Shown in pieces: positions 6,929-13,700 of a stretch of DNA of 64,000 nucleotides. The DNA is from JAKACA01 sp052143575 (lineage in GTDB: Bacteria; Actinomycetota; Acidimicrobiia; Acidimicrobiales; Bog-793), in NCBI GenBank assembly GCA_052143575.1, contig JBKQSP010000043.1, positions 1 to 64,000 of the forward strand. Direction: 5' to 3'. A program made the translations under genes and the position numbers. Numbering within the stretch: the first letter of the stretch is position 1; the number at the start of each line of letters is the position of its first letter. The notes below the pieces were generated by a model that saw only the letters and a program-made list of their open reading frames with translations, did no database searches and was not told the origin of the DNA.

Positions 6929-8821
6929 TCAGATCGCTTCGACCTCGGCGACGGTGATGGTAGCGGCGGCGGCTTCCTTCGGGAGAATCGCGATCTCGCC
7001 GGCTTCCGCCGCCCCCCCGTCGCTCGCCGTCTCGCCTGATCCGGTGCCGGCAGCGGCTCGAACGAGCGCCACCACGACGGAGTCGACGAGGGCCTGCCAG
7101 GAGGCTTCGATGATGTTCTCCGAGACCCCGATCGTGGACCAGGTGCCGTCGGCGTCGGAGGTGTCGAGCAGCACCCGGGTGACGGCGCCCGTCGCCCGCT
7201 CGGAGGAGAGCACGCGCACTCGGTAGTCGGTGAGGTGGACGTTGTGCAGAGCGGTGAAATGCGGTTCCACCGCCATCCGGAGGGCGGCGTCCAAGGCGTT
7301 GACCGGCCCGTTGCCCTCGGCCGTGGCGACGATGCGCTGCTCGCCGACGTGGACTTTGACGGTGGCCTCCGTCGTCAGCTCGCCGGAGGAGCTCCACGGG
7401 TGGACGAGCCGGTCCTCGGCGGCCCCCGCCCCGTTGCCGGCCGCCCCCTTGGCCGCCTTCCTGTCGCCGCCGGGGCTCGCCCGCCAGTCCGTGATAACCC
7501 GGTAGGACTCGATCGAGAAGGCGTCGAGGCCGCTCCGCACGCCGGAGGCGGCCCGCATGACGAGCTCGAGGGAACCGTCGGCCGCCTCGAAGTGGTAGCC
7601 GGCGTGCTCGAGGCGCTTCAGGGTGTCGAGGACGCGCTGCAGTGCAGGCGAGTCGAGCGAAAGCCCGAGCTGTGCGGCTTTCATCTGCAGGGTCGAGCGG
7701 CCGGCGAGCTCGCTCACCACGACCCGCGTGCCGTTGCCGACGAGGTCGGGCTGGATGTGCTCGTAGGCATCGGATCGTCGGATGAGGGCACTCGTGTGCA
7801 GCCCGGCCTTGTGGGCGAAGGCGGCCGTCCCGACGTAGGGGCGCTGCGGGTCGAGCGTGAGGTTGACGAGCTCGGCAACATGGTGGGCGACCGCCGTCAA
7901 GCGCTCGAGCCGATCGGCCGGGATCGTCTGCACGCCCATCTTCAAGCTGAGGTTGGCGATCGTGGCCGAGAGGTCGGCGTTGCCGGCCCGCTCGCCGTAG
8001 CCGTTCACGCACCCCTGCACCTGCGTGGCACCCTGGCGTACGGCCGCCAGCGTGTTGGCGACCGCACAGCCGGCGTCGTTGTGGAAATGCGCCCCGAGCT
8101 GCGCCGACGTGCGGCGCCTCACTTCTTTGACGATGCGCTCGACCTCGTCGGGGAGCGTCCCGCCGTTCGTGTCGCACAGCACGAGCGCCTCGGCGCCCGC
8201 CTCCTCTGCGGCCGACAGGACGCGGAGGGCGAACTCGGGGTCGCGGCGATAGCCGTCGAAGAAGTGCTCGGCGTCGAAGAACACCCGCAGCCCGGCGGCG
8301 CGCAGGTAGGCGACCGAGTCGGAGGCCATCGCCACCGCCTCGTCGAGGCTCGTGCGCAACGCTTCGGTGACGTGGAGATCCGATGCCTTCGCCACGATGC
8401 AGACCGCAGAGGTCCCGGCGTTGGTGAGGTGCCGCAGCACCTCGTCGTCGTCGGCAGCCGCACGCGGCCGCCGCGTCGACCCGAACGCCACGAGCGTGGC
8501 GTGGCCGAGGTGCAGCTCGGAGCTGGCGCGCCGGAAGAACTCCTCGTCCTTCGGATTCGCCCCGGGCCAGCCACCCTCGATGAAGGCAACGCCGAGGTGG
8601 TCCAGCTGCTCTGCGACGCGCAGCTTGTCCTCGACCGTGAGCGACATGCCCTCCTGCTGAGTGCCGTCCCGCAGGGTCGTGTCGTAGACCTGCACGGCTT
8701 CGGGAAGCCCCGGCACGTGACCGTGGGCGTGCGACTCGCCGGCGCTGTGCGACGACGAATGCTCCTGGTGGTCGCGCGGGCTCGACCCGTCGGCGGGAGC
8801 TGCGCCGACTTCAGGTGACAT
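6929..8821 (-). CDS. cimA: (R)-citramalate synthase
   Basis: The enzyme condenses pyruvate and acetyl-CoA to (R)-citramalate, the entry to threonine-independent isoleucine synthesis. The protein is 630 aa. A DRE-TIM catalytic barrel begins with VQVYDTTLRDGTQQEGMSL (~res 43-61) and carries the metal-binding AHFHNDAGCAVANT and the GYGERAGNADL stretch. It is followed by a LeuA-type allosteric domain from ~res 480. FIEGGWPGANPKDEEFF distinguishes CimA from LeuA. Two oddities are a ~42-residue His/Ser-rich N-terminal extension (SSSHSAGESHAHGH) and an Ala/Gly-rich insertion (~res 455-475). The ATG overlaps the ilvE stop by 11 bases, favouring this start, although a GTG at 8716 would give the usual family N-terminus. 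It is the third gene of leuB-ilvE-cimA. Confidence 0.9.
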   Translation of the reverse strand: MSPEVGAAPADGSSPRDHQEHSSSHSAGESHAHGHVPGLPEAVQVYDTTLRDGTQQEGMSLTVEDKLRVAEQLDHLGVAFIEGGWPGANPKDEEFFRRASSELHLGHATLVAFGSTRRPRAAADDDEVLRHLTNAGTSAVCIVAKASDLHVTEALRTSLDEAVAMASDSVAYLRAAGLRVFFDAEHFFDGYRRDPEFALRVLSAAEEAGAEALVLCDTNGGTLPDEVERIVKEVRRRTSAQLGAHFHNDAGCAVANTLAAVRQGATQVQGCVNGYGERAGNADLSATIANLSLKMGVQTIPADRLERLTAVAHHVAELVNLTLDPQRPYVGTAAFAHKAGLHTSALIRRSDAYEHIQPDLVGNGTRVVVSELAGRSTLQMKAAQLGLSLDSPALQRVLDTLKRLEHAGYHFEAADGSLELVMRAASGVRSGLDAFSIESYRVITDWRASPGGDRKAAKGAAGNGAGAAEDRLVHPWSSSGELTTEATVKVHVGEQRIVATAEGNGPVNALDAALRMAVEPHFTALHNVHLTDYRVRVLSSERATGAVTRVLLDTSDADGTWSTIGVSENIIEASWQALVDSVVVALVRAAAGTGSGETASDGGAAEAGEIAILPKEAAAATITVAEVEAI

Positions 8822-9737
8822 GCTCGACCCAGTCCTTGTAGCGATCGATGTTCCCGCGCACGGCCTGGAAGAACTGCTCCTGGATCGCCTTCGTGATGGG
8901 ACCGGGAGTGCCGGACCCGACGATGCGGTCGTCGACCGACACGACGGGCACGATCTCGGCGGCCGTGCCGCTCAGCCACACCTCGTCGGCCAGGTAGAGA
9001 TCCGTCCGGCGCAGGTGGGCGTCGGCGACCTCGAAGCCGAGATCGCGGGCGATCACGTGGACCGAGTCGGAGGTGATCCCTTCGAGGGCGCCCACGCTGG
9101 AAGCGGGCGGCGTCAGGATGCGCCCCTTGCGGACGACGAAGATGTTCTCGCCCGTGCCCTCTGACACGTGCCCGTCCGTCGTGAGCATGACGGCCTCGTC
9201 GTAGCCGGCGAGCACCGCCTCGACCTTGGCGAGCGACGAGTTGATGTACATGCCGGTGCCTTTGGCCGCCGTCGGCATCGCTCGGGGGTCGTGGCGGGCC
9301 CACGACGACACCTTCAATCGGATGCCGTTCGCGATGCCCTCGTCGCCGAGATAGGCACCCCACGGCCAGCACGCCACGGCGACGTTCACCGAGCAGGCGA
9401 GCGGGTTGAGGCCCATCTCGCCATAGCCCAGGTAGACGATCGGCCGGATGTAGCACGCATCGAGGCCGTTCACGCGCACGACGGTCTTGACGGCTTCGAT
9501 CATGTCCTGCGGGCTGAAGGGGATCTTCATCCCGAGGATGTGGGCGCCGCTGAAGAGGCGGTGGATGTGATCGGTGAGCCGGAACACGGCCGGACCTTGC
9601 GAAGTCGGGTAGGCCCGGATGCCTTCGAAGACGCCGAGCCCGTAGTGCAGGCTGTGCGTCAGGACGTGGGTGGTCGCCTGCTCCCAGTCGACGAGCTCGC
9701 CGTCCATCCAGATCTTCTCGGTCGGTGTCAGTGGCAC
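8811..9737 (-). CDS. ilvE: Branched-chain amino acid aminotransferase
   Basis: A class IV PLP aminotransferase that performs the last step of Leu, Ile and Val synthesis using glutamate. I start it at GTG 9735-9737 (PLTPTEKIWMDGELVDWEQA), giving 308 aa, the normal IlvE length. An AGAGG precedes it by ~8 bases, and the start lies 2 bases past the leuB stop. Motifs include HSLHYGLGVFEGIRAY, YIRPIVYLGYGEMGLNP, AKGTGMYINSSLAK with the PLP-binding Lys in its usual region, and EGTGENIFVV for phosphate binding. A 16-residue longer frame upstream would overlap leuB and adds non-family sequence. It is the middle gene of the leuB-ilvE-cimA operon, controlled by the attenuator at 10.9 kb. Confidence 0.93.
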   Translation of the reverse strand: MPLTPTEKIWMDGELVDWEQATTHVLTHSLHYGLGVFEGIRAYPTSQGPAVFRLTDHIHRLFSGAHILGMKIPFSPQDMIEAVKTVVRVNGLDACYIRPIVYLGYGEMGLNPLACSVNVAVACWPWGAYLGDEGIANGIRLKVSSWARHDPRAMPTAAKGTGMYINSSLAKVEAVLAGYDEAVMLTTDGHVSEGTGENIFVVRKGRILTPPASSVGALEGITSDSVHVIARDLGFEVADAHLRRTDLYLADEVWLSGTAAEIVPVVSVDDRIVGSGTPGPITKAIQEQFFQAVRGNIDRYKDWVEHVT

Positions 9738-9739
9738 GA

Positions 9740-10813
9740 TCACAACCTCTCTGCAACGGCATCGCCCACGCTGGCGGTGCTCCACGATTTGTTCCAGTAC
9801 CCCGTGTCCGCCTGCAGGCCTCGCACGGCTTTCTCCACTCGCTCAGCGGCCTCGCTCTCGCCCAGATAGTCCAGCATCATGGCCGCCGACGTAATGGCTG
9901 CCAGCGGGTTGGCCGCTCCCGTACCGGCGATGTCGTGCGCCGCCCCGTGCACCGGCTCGAAGAGGGACGGCCCTGTTCTCGCCGGGTTCAGGTTGGCGGA
10001 GGCGGCGAAGCCGATCCCACCCGTGAGGGCGCCGGCGAGGTCCGTGAGGATGTCCCCGAAGAGGTTGTCGGTCACGATGACGCCGTAGCGGTCGGCACGC
10101 TCCACGAGGTAGATGCAGGCGGCGTCCACGTGCTGGTAGGCCGTTTCGACATCGGTGTACTCGGCAGCCACCTCCGCGAACGTCCGTGACCAGAGATCGC
10201 CTGCGTACTGCAGGACGTTCGTCTTGTGCACGAGGGTGAGGTGGTGGCGGGGGCGGGACTGGGCGAGCTGGAAGGCAAAGCGTACGCAGCGTTCCACGCC
10301 GTGGCGGGTGTTCACCGAACCCTGCGTCGCCACCTCGTACGGAGTCGCCTTGCGCAGCCAGCCGCCTTCCCCGGCGTAGGGCCCCTCGGTGTTCTCCCGC
10401 ACGACGGCGAAGTCGGCCTCGGGGGCGATCGAGCCGGGCGTTCCGATGAACGGCCGCAGGTTGACGTAGAGGTCGAGCTCGAACCGCAGCTTCAACAGCA
10501 GGCCACGCTCCAGCAGGCCGGCCGGCACGCTCGTGGAACCGATGGGCGGCCCGACGGCTCCGAGCAGGATGGCGTCCTCGCCCCGCAAGCGCTGCAGCGT
10601 TGCGTCAGGGAGGACCTCGCCGGACGCCAGGTAGTGATCGGCGCCCAGCTCGTAGTGGGTTGTCGACAAGGTGATGCCGGCGGCCGACACCACCTCGAGG
10701 GCCACCTCGAGCACTTCGGGACCGATGCCGTCACCACCGATGACCCCCACCCGATGGGGGCGGTCCCGACGGCCGCTCTCGTCGTGGCTGGGGGAGGTGT
10801 CGCTCTGGCTCAC
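9740..10813 (-). CDS. leuB: 3-isopropylmalate dehydrogenase
   Basis: The enzyme oxidises and decarboxylates 3-isopropylmalate (leucine path) and, in citramalate users, 3-methylmalate (isoleucine path), with NAD. Key motifs are HRVGVIGGDGIGPEV, DFAVVRENTEGPY, the catalytic LTLVHKTNVL with its Lys, and VIVTDNLFGDILTDLAGALT with the metal Asp residues. The start is uncertain. I use GTG 10811-10813 (357 aa). GTG 10844-10846 lies inside a 16-bp tandem repeat, and GTG 10750 is closest to the family N-terminus. No start has a convincing ribosome site. It is the first gene of leuB-ilvE-cimA, downstream of a leader peptide and terminator whose codons are Ile/Val rather than Leu. Confidence 0.92.
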   Translation of the reverse strand: MSQSDTSPSHDESGRRDRPHRVGVIGGDGIGPEVLEVALEVVSAAGITLSTTHYELGADHYLASGEVLPDATLQRLRGEDAILLGAVGPPIGSTSVPAGLLERGLLLKLRFELDLYVNLRPFIGTPGSIAPEADFAVVRENTEGPYAGEGGWLRKATPYEVATQGSVNTRHGVERCVRFAFQLAQSRPRHHLTLVHKTNVLQYAGDLWSRTFAEVAAEYTDVETAYQHVDAACIYLVERADRYGVIVTDNLFGDILTDLAGALTGGIGFAASANLNPARTGPSLFEPVHGAAHDIAGTGAANPLAAITSAAMMLDYLGESEAAERVEKAVRGLQADTGYWNKSWSTASVGDAVAERL

Positions 10814-10842
10814 GTCTCGAATGGCTCTCTGTCTGGGGGCTG

Positions 10843-10890
10843 GCACTTCGGCTGTCTGGGACTTTGTCTGTCTGGGACTTTGGCTGTCTG
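10843..10890 (-). repeat. Three 16-bp tandem repeats in the leuB 5' UTR
   Basis: Three head-to-tail 16-base units on the transcribed strand: cagacagccaaagtcc, cagacagacaaagtcc and cagacagccgaagtgc. A fourth CAGACAG follows a few bases later at about 10829-10835. They occupy the space between the attenuator terminator (ending ~10902) and the leuB start, where a ribosome site is expected but not obvious. They could be replication-slippage products or an mRNA control element. Confidence 0.85.
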
Positions 10891-10901
10891 CTGAGGTTGG
10901 G

Positions 10902-10935
10902 AAAGCAAAAGGCCGCCCACCGGGTGGACGGCCTT
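10902..10935 (-). terminator. Attenuator terminator of leuB-ilvE-cimA
   Basis: An intrinsic terminator hairpin on the minus strand. AAGGCCGTCCAC pairs with GTGGGCGGCCTT (12 pairs, one G-U) across a 3-base CCG loop, and TTTTGCTTT follows. It lies between the Ile/Val leader peptide and leuB, so it should end transcription early unless prevented. A preceding hairpin (10937-10961) separates it from the leader stop codon. Confidence 0.88.
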
Positions 10936-10936
10936 G

Positions 10937-10961
10937 GACGCGCTCCGGGGAAGGGCGCGTC
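10937..10961 (-). promoter_or_regulatory. Leader hairpin starting at the leader stop codon (leuB operon)
   Basis: GACGCGC pairs with GCGCGTC (7 perfect pairs) around a cttccccgga-type loop. The first paired base is the G of the leader peptide's TAG, so a ribosome at the leader's end must cover the 5' arm. The same position relative to the stop occurs at the ilvB leader and, within about two bases, at the leuA leader. It is probably a pausing or protector hairpin. Confidence 0.8.
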
Positions 10962-11011
10962 TAAGTGGGAATTACGATCCCGAAGTCGATCGAGATGCAT
11001 GCCCGGTTCAT
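10961..11011 (-). CDS. Ile/Val-rich leader peptide of leuB-ilvE-cimA
   Basis: A 16-codon ORF, ATG to TAG, encoding MNRACISIDFGIVIPT: four Ile and one Val, no Leu. The clustered ATC GTA ATT near the end and ATC TCG ATC in the middle are candidate control codons; GTA and ATT are rarely used in the surrounding genes. The ATG lies 6 bases after a CANACT -10 box, so translation is probably leaderless. The stop is immediately followed by a hairpin and an intrinsic terminator. The arrangement is that of a transcription-attenuation leader sensing charged tRNA-Ile/Val, in line with cimA being in the operon. Confidence 0.82.
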   Translation of the reverse strand: MNRACISIDFGIVIPT

Positions 11012-11017
11012 CGTCAA

Positions 11018-11046
11018 AGTCTGACCCGGCAACGGTCGCTCGTCAA
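11018..11046 (-). promoter_or_regulatory. Promoter of leuB-ilvE-cimA
   Basis: TTGACG (11041-11046) and CAGACT (11018-11023) are separated by exactly 17 bases on the minus strand. Transcription would start at or within a base of the leader ATG (11009-11011). The same spacing and -10 pattern precede the leuA and ilvB leaders. Three 7-bp ggcgtcc-type direct repeats (11061-11081) lie just upstream and might bind a regulator. Confidence 0.8.
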
Positions 11047-11128
11047 CCCAGCCCTGGTGAGGCGTCCGGCGTCCGGCGTCACGCGGCCGGCGTGGCAAGG
11101 CAGGCGCTGGGGGGGCAAGTGTGACCGG

Positions 11129-11166
11129 CCGGCTCCGTGACGGCGGGCCGGCTCCGTGACGGCGGG
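11129..11166 (+). repeat. Two exact 19-bp tandem repeats upstream of greA
   Basis: ccggctccgtgacggcggg occurs twice head-to-tail (11129-11147 and 11148-11166), followed by a partial third copy. With the ggcgtcc heptamers at 11061-11081 it fills most of the intergenic region between the divergent leuB leader and greA. I see nothing else in this stretch apart from the leuB promoter and leader. Confidence 0.85.
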
Positions 11167-11224
11167 CCGGCGACGGCCATCGATCGAAACGGCCCGACAG
11201 CGCCAGCAACTACCCTTGTTGACG

Positions 11225-11698
11225 ATGACGGAGACGCAACTGACCGCAGCCACCCACGCGCGCCTCGTCGCTGAGCTCGAAGACCTCACGACTCGCGGCC
11301 GCGTCGAGATCGCCCGCCAGATCGAGGCGGCCCGCATGCTGGGCGACCTGTCCGAGAACGGCGACTACCACGCCGCCAAGGACTCGCAGGGCAAGATGGA
11401 GTCCCGCATCCGGCAACTGCAGGCGATGCTCGGAGACGCCGTCATCGTGGACGAGGCGGTCGGCCAGCAGGGTGTCGTCAACCCGGGCGTCGTCGTCGAG
11501 ATCCGCTTCGAGGGTGACGAGGACACCGAGCGCTACCTCGTCGGCTCCATCGAGGAGCGCCGCGAGGGGGTGGCCGTCATCTCGCCGGGCTCTCCCCTCG
11601 GCAAGGCCTTGATCGGGCACACGGCCGGAGACCGTGTGGAGTACGAGGCACCGAGCGGCAGCACCCTCGCCGCCGAGATCGTGTCCATCGGAGGCTGA
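11225..11698 (+). CDS. greA: Transcription elongation factor GreA
   Basis: A 157-residue factor that stimulates transcript cleavage by RNA polymerase to rescue backtracked complexes. Start at ATG 11225 (MTETQLTAATHARLVAELED) gives the usual Gre length. The N-terminal coiled coil carries the tip acidic residues in ARMLGDLSENGDYHAAKDSQ, where Asp and Glu of the D-LSENGDY motif act. The C-terminal FKBP-like domain ends with ISPGSPLGKALIGHTAGDRV. The stop codon overlaps the leuC ATG by one base (TGATG), so greA heads a greA-leuC-leuD operon, an unusual partnership. It is divergent from the leuB leader. Confidence 0.93.
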   Translation: MTETQLTAATHARLVAELEDLTTRGRVEIARQIEAARMLGDLSENGDYHAAKDSQGKMESRIRQLQAMLGDAVIVDEAVGQQGVVNPGVVVEIRFEGDEDTERYLVGSIEERREGVAVISPGSPLGKALIGHTAGDRVEYEAPSGSTLAAEIVSIGG

Positions 11699-13101
11699 TG
11701 CCCACCCTCGCCGAGAAGGTCTGGGACCGCCACGTCGTGCGCCGTGGCGGTGAGGGTGAGCCGGATCTCCTTTACATCGACCTCCACCTCGTCCACGAGG
11801 TGACCTCCCCGCAGGCCTTCGACGGGTTGCGCCTCGCCGGTCGGCGCGTACGCCGGCCGGATCTCACGGTGGCGACGGCCGACCACAACGTCCCCACGAA
11901 GTTCCCGCCCGGCGGCGGCGTCGCCGATCCGGTCTCTCGGCGCCAGCTGGAGGCTCTCGACGAGAACTGCCGGGAGTTCGGCATCACCTGCTGGCCGATG
12001 GGTCACGAGAATCAGGGCATCGTGCACGTCATCGGGCCGGAGCAAGGACTCACGCAACCCGGCCTCACGATCGTCTGCGGGGACAGCCACACCTCGACAC
12101 ACGGCGCCTTCGGGGCGCTCGCCTTCGGGATCGGGACCTCCGAGGTCGAGCACGTGCTCGCCACCCAGACGCTCCCGCAGCAGCGTCCGAAGACGATGTC
12201 GGTCACCGTCGAGGGCGATCTGCCCGGTGGCGTCACCGCCAAAGACCTCGTTCTCGCCATCGTCGGACGCCTCGGCACGACCGGTGGCGTCGGCCACGTC
12301 GTCGAGTACCGCGGTTCGGCCATCACGTCCCTCTCGATGGAGGGGCGCATGACGGTCTGCAACATGTCGATCGAAGCGGGTGCCCGCGCCGGCATGGTGG
12401 CGCCGGACGACGTCACCTTCGCCTACCTCGAGGGGAGGCCGTACGCACCAAAAGGCCCCAATTGGGAGAAAGCGCTCGATATCTGGCGCACGCTGCGCAC
12501 CGACGAGCGGGCCACCTTCGACACAGAGGTTCGGCTAGAGGCCGCCGCGCTCCGGCCCTTCGTCTCCTGGGGCACGAACCCCGCCCAGGTCGTGGAGATC
12601 GACGGCGCCGTCCCCCACCCGGAGGAGCTCGCCACGCCGGCCGAGCAAGAAGCCGCCCATCGCGCCCTTGCTTACATGGGCCTCGAGGCGGGCACGGCGA
12701 TCCGCGACATCGCCGTGGACACCGTCTTCATCGGATCGTGCACGAACTCGCGTATCGAGGACCTGCGCCAGGCGGCCGCCATCCTCGACGGCCGCAGAGT
12801 CAAAGGCGGCATGCGCGTGCTCGTCGTGCCTGGCTCCCGTCACGTCAAGGAGGAGGCTGAAGCAGAAGGCCTCGATCGGATCTTCGAAGCCGCCGGCTTC
12901 GAATGGCGGCAATCGGGCTGCTCGATGTGCCTCGGCATGAACCCGGACCAGCTCTCGGTCGGCGAGCGCTGCGCCTCGACGTCGAACCGCAACTTCGAGG
13001 GACGCCAGGGCCGTGGCGGCCGCACGCACCTCGTGTCGCCCGCCGTGGCCGCTGCCACGGCCGTGCTCGGCCGGTTCGGGACGCCGGAGGAGCTCAGCTG
13101 A
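11698..13101 (+). CDS. leuC: 3-isopropylmalate dehydratase large subunit
   Basis: The large subunit of isopropylmalate isomerase, an aconitase-family [4Fe-4S] enzyme, which also isomerises citramalate in isoleucine synthesis. The protein is 467 aa. It shows the substrate/cluster motifs VCGDSHTSTHGAFGALAFGI, FIGSCTNSRIEDLR and WRQSGCSMCLGMN; the Cys residues of GSCTNS and SGCSMC bind the cluster. The final NRNFEGRQGRGGRTHLVSPA is diagnostic. The ATG overlaps the greA stop, and its own stop overlaps the leuD ATG, so the three genes are translationally coupled. Confidence 0.95.
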   Translation: MPTLAEKVWDRHVVRRGGEGEPDLLYIDLHLVHEVTSPQAFDGLRLAGRRVRRPDLTVATADHNVPTKFPPGGGVADPVSRRQLEALDENCREFGITCWPMGHENQGIVHVIGPEQGLTQPGLTIVCGDSHTSTHGAFGALAFGIGTSEVEHVLATQTLPQQRPKTMSVTVEGDLPGGVTAKDLVLAIVGRLGTTGGVGHVVEYRGSAITSLSMEGRMTVCNMSIEAGARAGMVAPDDVTFAYLEGRPYAPKGPNWEKALDIWRTLRTDERATFDTEVRLEAAALRPFVSWGTNPAQVVEIDGAVPHPEELATPAEQEAAHRALAYMGLEAGTAIRDIAVDTVFIGSCTNSRIEDLRQAAAILDGRRVKGGMRVLVVPGSRHVKEEAEAEGLDRIFEAAGFEWRQSGCSMCLGMNPDQLSVGERCASTSNRNFEGRQGRGGRTHLVSPAVAAATAVLGRFGTPEELS

Positions 13102-13700
13102 TGGAGCCGGTTCAGGTCATCAGCGGGCGCGCCGTGCCCCTCGAACGGTCCGACGTCGACACCGACCAGATCATCCCGAGCGAGTGGCTGAAGCGGATCG
13201 AACGGACAGGCTTCGGAGCCGGGCTCTTCGCCGAGTGGCGGGACGAGCCGAGCTTTGTCCTCAACCAGGCGCCGTTCGCCGGTGCCACGATCCTCGTGGC
13301 GGGGCCGAACTTCGGCACGGGCTCGTCGCGCGAGCACGCCGTGTGGGCCTTGGTGGACTACGGGTTTCGGGCGGTCGTGAGCCCGAGGTTCGGCGACATC
13401 TTCCGAAACAATTCGACGCGGTCAGGTCTCGTGCCGGCCGAGGTGGACGCCGAGGCCGGCAGCACGCTCATGGCTGCCGTGGCGGCAGATCCGAGTCTCG
13501 AGCTCACGGTGGACGTCGGACGTCGCACCGTCGAGGTCCCCGCCCTCGGCTTGTCGTTCCCGTTCCGCCTCGACGACGACGCTCGCCGCCGGCTGCTGGC
13601 CGGCCTGGACGACATCGGCGTGACATTCCAGCACGCCGGCGAGATCGACGCCTTCGAGCGTGGGCGACCGAGCTGGCTGCCGGCCCTCAACGCCGGCTGA
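13101..13700 (+). CDS. leuD: 3-isopropylmalate dehydratase small subunit
   Basis: A 199-residue swivel domain partner of LeuC. The start (MEPVQVISGRAVPLERSDVD) overlaps the leuC TGA by one base. Diagnostic motifs are DVDTDQIIPSEWLKRIERTG, GPNFGTGSSREHAVWALVDY and VVSPRFGDIFRNNSTRSGL. The C-terminus extends to DAFERGRPSWLPALNAG as in the actinobacterial form. Its 3' end overlaps the convergent lipoprotein gene by 14 bases, so no terminator separates the two transcripts. Confidence 0.95.
   Translation: MEPVQVISGRAVPLERSDVDTDQIIPSEWLKRIERTGFGAGLFAEWRDEPSFVLNQAPFAGATILVAGPNFGTGSSREHAVWALVDYGFRAVVSPRFGDIFRNNSTRSGLVPAEVDAEAGSTLMAAVAADPSLELTVDVGRRTVEVPALGLSFPFRLDDDARRRLLAGLDDIGVTFQHAGEIDAFERGRPSWLPALNAG

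Noticed and set aside
7235..8818. 527-codon plus-strand ORF opposite cimA
   Set aside because: Long antisense frames are expected in GC-rich DNA; the translation is Arg/Val/Gly-rich without motifs, and cimA on the other strand is unmistakable.
10961..11209. 82-codon minus-strand ORF ending in the leuB leader peptide
   Set aside because: Only the last 16 codons lie downstream of the mapped TTGACG-17-CAGACT promoter; the upstream part runs through GC-rich repeats and cannot be on the transcript.
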